Origin: Euglena gracilis
Taxonomy: Eukaryota; Euglenida; Euglenophyceae; Euglenales
Assembly (NCBI GenBank): GCA_039621445.1
Contig: CP154954.1
Location: 62,505,205-62,569,204, forward strand
DNA length: 64,000 bases
Direction: 5' to 3'
In this document: piece after piece, positions 1 through 11,655 of the stretch
How the letters are laid out: every line of letters begins with the position of its first letter
How positions within the stretch are numbered: the first letter of the stretch is position 1
Notes under the pieces: model-generated
Database searches by the model: none
What the model was told of the DNA's origin: nothing
The model's input: the letters and a program-made list of their open reading frames with translations, nothing else
Made by a program: the position numbers and the translations under genes

Positions 1-1034
1 AAACCTGCTTTTTGATATTCTTGTGGGGTGGGCATCCTTTGTCCGACCCTTTGCAGTCTCCCATATTTCCCTGCGTTTTGCCACATCCGCCGTCAGCAAG
101 TTGGGAAAGAGTTGCAACAAGTTCATGCTTTCAAAATCGACACAAATTGGGAAAGCCCCTGCGTGATGTAAATGTGTGCCTCCCTCCTCATCAACAAGCA
201 TATTTATTTTTCATTTTAATCCAGCATTATTTTTAAATAATGTTGGATTAGTAAAACAACAAATATATATTTTTTATTTTATGTTTGGCAATTCAGGCAC
301 TGCCTGAAGACAGCAGATTTTCAAATTGTCAAAAAAATTTCTGAGTCGCATGAATTTTGGACCTTTTTTTGGCCTCTCTCTCAGTGAGGTGGCTTCTCCC
401 CCCCCCCCCTCCTCCTCCTCCTCCTCCTCCTCCTCCTCCTCCTCCTCCTCCTCCTCCTCCGAGGGTTCAAGGAAACAAGAGTTCCGTTCTGTTCTGGGTG
501 ATGGCACCCATTCTGCAGGCAACGAAATTGCAGGGCAGGGACCTGGCCGTGGGAAATGCGGGCCGTGCATCGCCCACAGAGGAGGACCATGGGGCTGACG
601 TCCGTATGTCCATCCCGTAACCTTATATATAAATCTTTGTTTGGTTTTAACCATGATCATGATTCCATCTTCATGACGATTTGGTCTGAGGAAGAATCTG
701 CAAAAGCATTTGGTGTTACAACCCCTGAACAAAAAGTTTTTGACATGGAGTTGACACACATTCTTTGTCTTTGGGAGGTTCAATCCCACAAAGTTTCGGT
801 CGCGACAGAGGGAAAAGAGGAGTGCCATCGATTACGGTTTTTTGTTTTCGCATTGAGCCAATAAACCCCCACATCGCTGGTCAACGCTGCCTGACAATGC
901 TGCAACCTGACCCTCCCCCCCCATCCCAACGCGGGTCTGAGGCACTGGCTTTCATTTTCCGCCCTTGGGGCCCACTGCCAAGTGACCGGTGGGGACCGCC
1001 CCCCCCCCCTGCCCCTCCCCCCTCCTTTCCCCAG
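1..1034. other. No gene recognised; low-complexity tracts
   Basis: I see no supported gene. The stretch holds a TCC microsatellite (about 408-460) and several C-runs. Long open frames across the microsatellite only encode homopolymer-like proline, serine or glutamate runs and are not credible genes. Confidence 0.6.
408..460. repeat. (TCC)n trinucleotide microsatellite
   Basis: About 17 uninterrupted TCC units follow a C-run. Every frame is open, giving Ser, Pro or, on the other strand, Glu, Gly and Arg runs, so the open frames here are artefacts. Confidence 0.95.
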
Positions 1035-1199
1035 CGCCGGGCAGCGCTACCGCCCCGGCCGCCCCCACCGCCTCGTCGTCCCCCAGCGCGGGGCAGAGGG
1101 GCGCGCCGGCGGCGGGCGGCGGCGGCAGGGCGGTGCGCCCGCCGAAGGCACGCATCAGAATCACGTCCCCGACCGTCCCCAGCACTGGCCTTGAGCCTG
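1035..1199 (+). other. Possible 5' coding exon of the golgin gene
   Basis: A GC-rich block follows a pyrimidine tract ending in CAG at 1032-1034 and stops at a GT at 1200-1201. One frame gives an Ala/Ser/Pro/Gly-rich peptide ending in a basic stretch (RAVRPPKARIRITSP). Its phase does not join cleanly to the next exon at 1510, so either its limits differ, another exon intervenes, or it is 5' untranslated. Confidence 0.35.
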
Positions 1200-1509
1200 G
1201 TGCCTACCGACCGCCTACACTCTAGTTTGGCGTAGTGTCTTTTTTGTTACCTTTTTCTCTGCATGATTGTCTCCTCCTGTGGAGGACACCAGCAGCATAC
1301 CTAAAGGTAAGTCCCAGGGCTCGTGGGTAGGTTGTTGTTTCATTATCTGCACTTCTGTTTCTGCACACATGCATCAAAAGCATCTCAAGCGTCGTTTCAG
1401 AGTCTTACCTAAGCGTCTTAAGCGGCTTACCTTCACTCCTTGAAGCTCATCCGGCGCCATTCCCCAAAAAAAAGCAAAAAAAGGCATCGGGCGGGGCCTG
1501 CCACTCCAG

Positions 1510-4500
1510 CTGTGGCCTCGGCTCCCGTCTCCAATGCCAACGCTGAAGCCGTCCCCCGCCCCCGCCGCTCGCAAGGGCAGCGTCGACCGCCAGCCGCCGC
1601 CGGCTGCCGCCACCGCCACCGTAGATGACCTGCTGGCACAGCGCACCATCGAGTGGGAGCTGGCCCAGGTGGCACTGGAGGGCAGGTGCGTTCTCGCCCA
1701 GCTGGGAAGCCCTCAAGCTGGCATTTGTCATTTTGCAAGATGGCACCTTTTGTTGCGATGGGAAAAGGAGATATGTGAATAGCTGGCTGATTTCTGGCAA
1801 GTTGGAGAAAAGTTTGAGAAGTTGAAGAAATCCAACATTTTCGAAACATTTTGGAATGGTGCAGGAAACTCCTCTGAGCAAGGATGTGAAGTTTATGACA
1901 TGGATTTTCACATGTGTGTGTGCAAACTCTGAGGCAACGCAAACTCTGAGGCAGAAAGCTCATTCCTGGCCTGGGTTGATGGCAGTTGCAGAAGTGCCTG
2001 AACTGAACTCTCTTGGGCTTACAGAAGTGCATTGCCTTGGGCTGTAGTTGCCTCTTGCCAACTCCAAGCAAGCCAAAGGCAAAACAATGGAGCAGGCTCC
2101 TGCCATTGTTTACAAACAACATACACAAGCAACACACTGCGATGTTGATACTGGTGATGAACCCATCAGCGGAAGATCCTTACTGACGCGCGGGTTCTTT
2201 ATTTGTGTGACTATCACGCAACTCTTTAAGGTTTTGCAGACCCTCCGGGGGAGATTTCGGCCCAGCACAGCCGCAGCAGCATTCCCCCTTCCCCAGGGGG
2301 TGCTGCTAGCCCAATTGGTAGCCCATTTTTTGCGGAATATCTGTTCTGCACTTTTTGTCTCAGCACTGAGGTGTGTGAAACATATTGTACGGTGCAAAAG
2401 TTCTCCTGTCTTTGTGGAATAAGATGCTGCCCATTCCTGACAACATAATGCATCCAGACAGCCTGACGCTGTTTTGGTCACTCTTCCCCCCTTTTTCTTC
2501 CCATTGTCTTCATTGTCCCCCCCCTTAGTTGCACTAAGGCTTCTTGTCTATTCATGGCTGGCGCTACCTTCGCTTCTGGCCCAGTTTGCCGTGTTTGCTT
2601 CATTGCCTCCCCCCCCCCCCGCAGGATCCAGCAGCAGGCGGCGGAGATAACGGCGCTCCAGGGAGACCTGGCCCGGGCGTACGACAAGGTCTCGGAGCTG
2701 CAGGCGGCGCAGCATGACCACCTGGACCCGCTGGGGGAGGCGGTGGAGTTCCGCCGCAGGCAGTGCGCCGGCTGGGGACGGGGGGGGGGGTCGTTTTGGC
2801 TGACCGCACCGCAGCTGGCCCTAGCAAATAACTTTTCTCTCCGGTGTGTTTTCTCCGAACGGTCGGCTCCGCCCCTCTTCCAACTCACAGATGGTGACGT
2901 TTCTTTGTGGTCCGGTCGCCTCCGGCACGCGAGGTACTTTGTGGTTAAAAACATCGACACGGATGTCATGGTTGGTTGTTGGGGATCAACTTCAACACAC
3001 TGGTATGACGTCATGTGTGACGTGTAGACAAATGTTTTGGATTTGAGATCTCCCCAATTCATGAAAATGATCTGAATTTGCATTGATACAGTGGGGGGGA
3101 ATCAATATATCCGCAATTCTTTCCAAATCTCCTCACTTTCCCGCAATTTCTGCAATTTTTCCGCAATTTTTTCCCTTTCCGCAATCTTTTTCGCATGAAC
3201 CTGAGATAGAAAGCAAACCGAGTATTATTGGATGTTTCCCAAGGGAACCCAGATGCTTTTTTTTGTTATTTTGCTGCAAATTTGCCAGAGTTCACCAAAA
3301 TTTGAAAATTTTGACAAAATTCGGCAATTTCTGGGCCTTTTTAAAGGGCTTTTCCCGATTTCTGCTGGAAAATAATTTCGACTTAGAAAATTTTCGCATC
3401 CTGGATCATTGTACCTGATTCCAAAGTTTTTGTTTCTTTTTAGTCCCAAAATATTCCCAAATAATATTCTCAAAATATTCCCAAAATTCAGCAAATTTCG
3501 CATATTCCCAAAATTACAAAAATCATGCTTTTGGACCTTTTTGCTGTAAAAATTATGAATAACAGCTCAAAACTTACATCTATGTTGCAAAAGGACCAAC
3601 CCCCCCCCCCCCTGATTGATACAAGCTTGACCAAGAATTGAGGGTGCTAACTGCAACCCTTTTCCTTCCGATAATGAACCAACCAACCTAACCACTGACC
3701 TTACCCCAAAACCATATTCACCCTAAACCCTAAACCCTAAGCTATCTGAACCCTAACACCCTGCATCCCTACCCCTGACCTTTTTTCATTCCCATTTCCT
3801 CGCCAGGAATTGGGGTTGAATCCAAGGGGCAAATTGTTGGGCATCTCCGGCCAAAGCCTCCCCCATTTACAGGCCATGCAAAGAGAAATGAAGCCTGCTG
3901 ATGTGTGAGAAACTCAAACCAGCTAAAATTTGTCAGATAAAAAAATTTGTGACGGCAACAATCTTTTCATTTATGTTTCCATGCGCACATGCATTTTGTG
4001 CAACCTCCCTTTGCAAAGATTCATGTCTGCACTTTTGCGTAATATCGGTGGTGCACTGCTCGCAATCAGCAGAAGCTGGACGCTATGCGGGCCGATCTGG
4101 CTCGGGACAGGCGCCTCCAGCAGCAGCGACAGCAAGAGAGGGAGGGCCAGCTACGACAAGAGTTTGAGCAGGCATGCATCCTCCAGAATTTCAAGAATCA
4201 TTTCGTTGACTTAATTTTTCCTTCAGATTTTGCAAAAATACACATAACCAAGACATAACCAAAATACGTTTTTAGAAAATTATTAAAAGACACCAGTGTG
4301 TCACAATAGGGGTGTTGGGCAGCCGTTGGTTGGACTGCAGTCTGCTATTTTGGGACACACACCAACCGGAATCCCAACCAACCATGTGCGAAGATGACAA
4401 TTCTGCAACTTGGTTGGGCTGGGACATACTGTGACAGGAAGTGGACCTTTTTGGGGGGGGTTTGGGCTGCGGCAGGTTGCGACCCAACCATTTTCGATTT

Positions 4501-6178
4501 TGTGCTGCTGAATTTTGTTTTGCAGATCCAACGACCCAGAACACACCCGACTCCAGAAAGTGATGAATTGGCTTTACAGGGTTCCAGCTGCCCAACTACC
4601 CACTACTGGGGTTAACACACATCGGAGGACCCTCTCTCGGTGCCTTTGTTGGCTCCCTCGGGCCCCCCATGTTTTTTTTAATCTTAACCCCTCCCCCCAA
4701 AATAAGACCCCCCTCAGGATTTTCAGCAAAACTCCAAAAAACAACCCCCAAAACTGTGAAAAGCTTTCAAAGAGGTTATTTTTTGGACATTTTTCGGGTT
4801 TTGTCCATTCTACGTGTGTTAAAAGTGTAAGTTGTTGCCCATTCTGATTTTTTTTCAGACAGTTTTGTTCATTGCCAAAAATCACCCCTTTTTAACCTAT
4901 TTTTGGAACCTCCCGCCGGGAGGCTGTTTTTGGTCGAATTTGTCAACACAAAAAAGTTGACACCCCAAATTAAGACCTCCCCTGGGATTTTCAGCAACGC
5001 AGCCCCGGGAATTTTCTTTGGGAGGGGGGGTTTAGTTGGACAGCTGTTTGGGTTTACTGAGCACTTGTAGAGGCCAGTAAATCCATGATGATCAGGATGG
5101 GTTCATTTTTTTGCGAGAATCTTCAACTTAGCCTCATTTACTTACACATCCTGTGATCGGCGGATGCAGGCCGAGCCGACGGCGGCCAAACAAATTGATG
5201 GGAATTGGATTTGAACTTCAAAAAAGAAAAAAGGGGGGAAACCTGCGAAGGTGAGTGCAACCGAAATTGGGCACAGGGACAAGTGTGCCACGGGGCCTGT
5301 TGTGAGCAGTGGTTCATCTGCGTGAAACGACTCAGACCGTGGCTCAACCCAGAGTCCAGCCACAGCCCATCCAACCCGATCACACCGCAGCCGCGGCGTA
5401 TGGCGTGCGTCGCGGGGCACAGGAGCGGGCGGCGCTGCGGGCCGCCCAGCGGGAGGAGCTGGAGGACGTGCGCCAGGCGGCGGGGCAGCAGCTGCGGGAG
5501 GCGCTGGCCCGGCACCGGCAAACGCTGGCAGAGAAGGACCGGCTCGTCGACGACCTGCGGGCCCAAGTGAAGGCGGTGTGCCCTGCCGCAGAATGGGGGA
5601 ATAGTGTGGATGGGGGGGGAACCTGTGAATTTTTTTCTTTACCAGCCACCCCCTCCCCTGGTCCAACGACGATCCCCCTGCTTGTGGGACTGTGACTTTT
5701 GTCACTCAGCTGCTGGGAAGATGCTGGAAGAAACTGACCAACTCGCCTTCTTTTTAACTCAGAGAACCCTCTTCCTTCTTTGGGTGGGCAACAAATGCTC
5801 AGGCCCCCCTGGGGGTCGGAACATGGGTTGCGCCGATAATTCTTAGGAAGAATTGCCAAAACTGATGGGGAAATGGAGGCTTGGAAAATGAATTTTTCCC
5901 CCGAAGCCATCCTGATAAATATCTCTCCAATAATTCATAATTTTCAAAAATGTCACAAAATGGGTTCTTTTTTTTTGTTTGGTGCTTTGATGGTTTTCTT
6001 TTGCGACCCTCCGGGGTTTTTCTTTGTGTGTGCTTCACTTGTAAAGGCAACACACCACCGGACCAGACATCGTCTCCAACCCAGCCCCCAATTTGACCCC
6101 GTGCCGCGCCATGTTGTCAAATCTTTACCTCCCCCCTTGTCCAACGACCGGGCTTGCCCAACGACCAGGCTTGCCCCC

Positions 6179-6221
<43 letters not shown>

Positions 6222-9200
6222 ACCCCCCCCCCCCCCACCCCCCCCCGCCCCCGCGCCCCCCCCGCCCGTCCCCCCGTCCCCCCGCCCCCCCCCCCCCCCC
6301 CCCCGGCCCCCCCGCCCCGCAATTTGACCCGTGCCATCTCCATTTTTTCAAATCTTTACCTCCCCCCTTGTCCACGACCGAGCTTTGCCCACGACCGGCG
6401 TGTGCTTAGTCGGGTGCCAACCCCACAGTGCTAGGGGCAGGCACCCTATAGCACCCCATCCGACCCTGAATGCACCGGGGCCCCCGAAAAGCCATTTTCA
6501 ATGGAAAATTTCTGGTCCTCCCCAACCCCCCCCCCCCCGGGTGTGCACCCTATAGCCCCCCCCCCCCCCGGTCGATAAACAAGCCTGCCAATGACCCCCC
6601 ATTGGATGCGATCCTTTTTTTTTTGCATGCGATGTTAATTCCATGAGCATGGTAATTATCATGTGAATTATTTTTTGCTTTTCTTGCAAAAAAAATGACA
6701 CAAAAAATGGCCAAAATGGGGAGAAAACGGCTGATATCCACATCCTGCACAACGTCAAGTCCTTTTAGGACAAAAATCTAACGTCGGCATGCCATTGCGA
6801 TTTGACAAGTCCCTTAACAGATTGCGACAAATGGCCAAAGATCTATAACTATATCTAAGATCTATAATTTGGCCAAAGATTGCCAGAAGTTTCTAAAAAA
6901 AAATGTTTCTAAAGGCCAAAAGTGGCCAATAGGTGCCAAAATTGGGCAAAACTTGTCGAAGTGATGAATTGCCAAAAAAAACAAGCCTAAAATGGCCATA
7001 ACCCCACCTCTAGCCATGTATTGTACACCTGTGGTTCCCAGCTCCCCTTGTCTTACGACCCCCCCCCCCGGTCGGACAAACTTTGGCTGACCGTTTTAGC
7101 GGCCGCCCTGGTTGGAGACAAGTATTAGTGGCCATTGCACGGGGTGGGGGGGATTGCTATCCGCTATCCGCCCAACCGCCGCCACCCCCCTCCCCTCTCG
7201 CAGCTGCAGTCAGATGTGGCCCGACTGACAGCGCTGCAGCCCCAGCCGGCTGGCCTCGGCAACGGGCACCCCCACGCCCAGGATACTGAGCCGGAGGACA
7301 TGGAAGGAGTTGTCCAGGGTTGAGGGGTGGGGGACCTGCGTGTCCACACTTAGTTAGCCACCCTCGCACTTGAGCTGTATGCTGGCCCAGTCGCACACCT
7401 GCGCAAATTTCACGGCGTTGGTTCACCTTCTGGGGTTGATCCCAGGTTTTCGAACTGCCGGTGACGTGCCGGCAGTTCTGTTTCTGGAGGAAGACCATTT
7501 TCCGGGGTTGAAAACCAGGGGACAGGCGCAAGGCTGGTTTTCCCCCCTATGCAAAATGAACCCAAGTTGTGTTTTTCCCAGGTTTCACCCCCAAGGAACG
7601 ACGAAGCACTCAAAACATGAAACCCCTGTTCTTGTCCCTCCGCATTTCCTGTGTGGCAACTGCAACTGCCAGGTGGTGTTGGAGGGTGAGAGAGGAGGGT
7701 TCGAGACCACCATTTTAGTTGCTTTCTGAAGCCCTGTGGTGGGCTTTGAAGTCAAGGTCCGAAAGGACTGCATTCTCGCTCACAACGAAAAATTTCGGTG
7801 GAAACGAGTGTTAGAGGACTCGGGATCAGGCTTCTGCTTAAGGGATTGCAGTACCCCCCCCCCCCCCGGGGGGCTGGACTGCAGCTAGTCCAAATTTGGC
7901 TAGTGGGATTTCAAACAGACCCCCCCCCGGGGGGGTCTGCTAGCAGGGCTAGCTAGTGGAATTTTTTTTCCAGTGACCGGCGCGAAGCGCCGGAAATTTT
8001 TTTGGGACCCCCCAAAAATGGCCAAAAATGCCCGTTTTTGGCCATTTTTGGGAATTTTTGGAACAAAATCAGCCAAAAACCTGTTAAAAACCTCATTTCC
8101 ACCTCGGCGCGCAGCGCCGGAGGAAAATTTTTTTCTAGTTTGGGGGCCCCGGGGGGGAGGGGTGGTCTAGCTAAACCAGGTTTTGAATAGTGCTGAGCTC
8201 TTAATAAGCGCGCCCCCACCCCTTCATTGACCCCCCCCCATATACACCGGCCCATTCCATGGAGCTCTTTTGACTGAAATGCAAGGGTTTTGCGCCTGAA
8301 ACGGGAGGCCAGGAGGTCAAAAAACGCTCATTTTCGGCCCAGAAACAGTTTGTCCGGGTCCGGGAGGCCAAAAAACATCGTTTCGGGCAAAAAATATTTT
8401 TCGATTTTTTTCGACTTTTTTGGCCCGGTTTTGACCCAAAGTCAATGGGTTGGCGGCCCAAAACGGGGCGCTGGCGGGTCGAAAAACGCTCATTTTCGGC
8501 TCAAAAACAGTTTTTCCGGGCCCGGGAGGCTAAAAAACATCGTTTCGGGCCAAAAAATTTTTTTCGAATTTTTTCGACTTTTTTGGCCGTCGAACAATGG
8601 AAAAAGTGTACAGAATGCCCTAAAATGACCTAAATTGGCTAAAAAATGGCCGTATCTCGGGCTGGGCGGTGAGCTGTGGAGAAATCAAAATCCCAGTAGA
8701 TAGAGCGTTCCAAGGGCTTCAATTTAAGTCTCCACACATTTCCTTTGATTTTGCATCATTTTCGAGAAATTTCGAAAACATCAATTTTTTGACCCCCCCA
8801 CCCCCCGAAAACGGATAAGTCGAACAGTGGGAAAAGTGTACAAAACGGCCATCTGCGCCGAAAACGGCCGTATCTCGGGCTAGGCGGGGGTTGCGGGGAA
8901 ATCAAAATACCAGTAGATGGGGCGTTCCAAGGGCTTCAAATTAGGTCTGCGGACATTTCCTTTGATTTTGAAAATTGACATTTTTTGGCCGAAATGGGAG
9001 TCCAAAGGGAGGGGGGGGCTTAAAAAGGGGGGGCGGGCCAATCCTACCCAGTTTGGACCCCTTCGCGCGTGAATAACTCGGGCTTGGTGGGGAGTTGGGG
9101 GTCAAACCCAGGTGATTCGGAAACTAGGAATCCAGTCGCTTGCGACTGAAAAAAAATTTTCGGGAACGGGGCCGGGATCATGGTGATAATCCGCCGGTTC

Positions 9201-11557
9201 CCGAGGTGGCCCCGAGGGGGGGGGGGAGGGGGGGTCGAGGGGGGTGTTTCCCCCAGGGGTAAGCTTCGCTCTTACCCATAAAGGGATAAGATCTCAGCGA
9301 CCCCCCACCCTAATTGAAGCGCGGGTGTGCTTATAGCGGACCGCCGCTTCTGGCGGTGGGGGGTGCGCTTCTATTTGGGCCCTTCCTGCCCGATGTTTGT
9401 TGGTTTCCTTTCCAAATCCCATCAAAATGCGGGGTGCGCTTGTAGCGGACCACCGCCTTCGACGGCGGGGGGTGCGCTTTTATTTGGATCCTGCGCTTGT
9501 AGCGGCCCCGCGCTTCTATTAGTGGGGGCGGGTTTAGTCCATTTTTTCCAGTGTCTAGCCGATTGGCTAGCCAGTCCCCCCCCCCCCCCGGTGGTCCTTA
9601 AGCAGAAGCCTGCTCGGGATGACAGTAGGACGCCCCCAGTTGAGGTTTAACTGCGGCAGGTCGGCCACATCACGCCACGTGAGTTGAGCCTCTGTGACAG
9701 CATATACACCACACACGGCATATGCATAATTTATTTGCGCGATTGTTGACTGGACACAAAGAATCCGCCAAGTCGAGGATTTATGGAGCACCCTTGAAGG
9801 TCCAAGGAAGAGTTTCAAGGAGTTGCATTACACTCCCCTGATTTTTTTTTAATTGGGGATTCCGTGCATTCACATCGTATCAGCTACGCTTCATTTCTCG
9901 ACCGAAAGACGGTTCAACTCATTTTTTTTTCAAGGATGAAAGCCAAATTTTCTTATTGGCATTGTTATTGTCGAAACATGTGTTTATTCTGATGTTCTGG
10001 GTTAATAAAAAAGCGTTTTTCAAGGGATTTTTGTCAAACTTCAATTTTGATTTAATACGTAGGTATTCACATAATTGCGCAATTCACGATTTGAATGGCA
10101 CGCCTCCATCTCCATGCACTGGAGCACCAGACCACACCAAAATTTAATTTTTTGGGTTTTGGGTGCCAGGTGGAGTGACTTTCAAAGAATTGCAATGCGT
10201 GATTTGCTCAAATGGCCAAAGCCAGCTTCCTGTTGAGTGCAAGATCGGTCGCCTAAAGATAAAGAATTGTTCTGTGCTTTGCACCGAGAACGTTTGGACT
10301 TTTTGACAAAGTTTTGCCAAATAGTGTTAAGAATCGCATTCTTTGGCCAACTTTTGGACAACATTTTTTCCAGCCCAGCATTGGCGACTTGATGGGAAGG
10401 GTTCGGATCAGGAGGGTGTGTGGGGTAGAGGAGGGGGTGCCCCCCCCCCCCCTGGACCGAATGGGCACCTGCCTTGTGCCGGGCCAAAATCGGTCGCCCG
10501 GACAGTGCTACTGAACAGACTGGGTGAGGTGGGGTGGGTGGCAGGGGGTTCTAACCCCCCCCCCCAAGTACAATTCCCCCAGGAATATTACTTGGTCGGA
10601 CGAAGTCCATTTTTCAGGGGGGGATATTGTTTGGCAAAAAAAAATTCGTAGTTTTTTGGGTCTACATTTTTTGACCGCAAAATGCATTGTATCCATATTG
10701 AACACCATCAAAACCCAGGGTGGGTGGAATGTTTGTATCAATAATGTGCAATTTGGTATTTTCCTTTCCGCTTTCAATCTAAACATGATGGAATACATGT
10801 AAAATTTGCACAAAAAATATGTTTCCAGGGGCTCCCAGGAAGACTCATTTTTTTCCTGTGGCGGTCTGTGAAAAATGAGGGGATATTATTTGGGGGGAAT
10901 ATTATTTTGGAGGGGGAACAATATATGGGGGATTTTTGCGGACTGGGAGGGACTGGGGAACCCTTGGAAGACTCCTGTGTTGCTTCATGAATCTCCCCCA
11001 GCAGTATTTGGCCTGGGCCACCATTGATGGTCAGGACAGGGTCAACTTTGGGGGGTCAAAGTGCACAAGTTTCCTCAGGCTCTGTGCAAAATCAGCCAAC
11101 AGGAATTAAAAATGGGCCAAGATTGTTAATTAATGACAAAGGAAAATTGTAGGGAGGAGGGACAGGTTTCATTGTTTGGAGGAGGGTCACGAGCCCCAGG
11201 GCAGAAGTCCTTGTTTAGTACCCTGCCCACGCCCATGGCTGCCAATGGGAGAAGGACATCATCACCGCCCGGACCACCGCTGGAGTATTGCCCCCCAGGA
11301 ATGCCGTCAACGGACAGGAGGGGAGGGGAGGGGACAGGGACTGTTTGATTTTTTTTGAATGTGAAGTTTTACCAAAGGTGGTTTTGGACGGTGAGCACAC
11401 ACAAACCCTGCGGGGATCCGTCAATGATGCGAAGCGGGCTAGCAACCACCGGTACGACATTCTGGGCCTACAAGGTCCGCCCTGCTTCGCTTTTAAGCGT
11501 TGGCTCCTTCACGAATATTAGGGTTTGGGTTAGCCTAACCCTAACTCTTAACTCCTA

Positions 11558-11655
<98 letters not shown>

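Noticed and set aside
274-828. 184-codon minus-strand ORF with a poly-Glu run
   Set aside because: Driven by the TCC microsatellite; flanks lack coding composition.
5873-6434. Proline-rich and glycine-rich ORFs up to 178 codons
   Set aside because: Products of a poly-C tract inside an intron; no splice signals or non-repetitive coding sequence.
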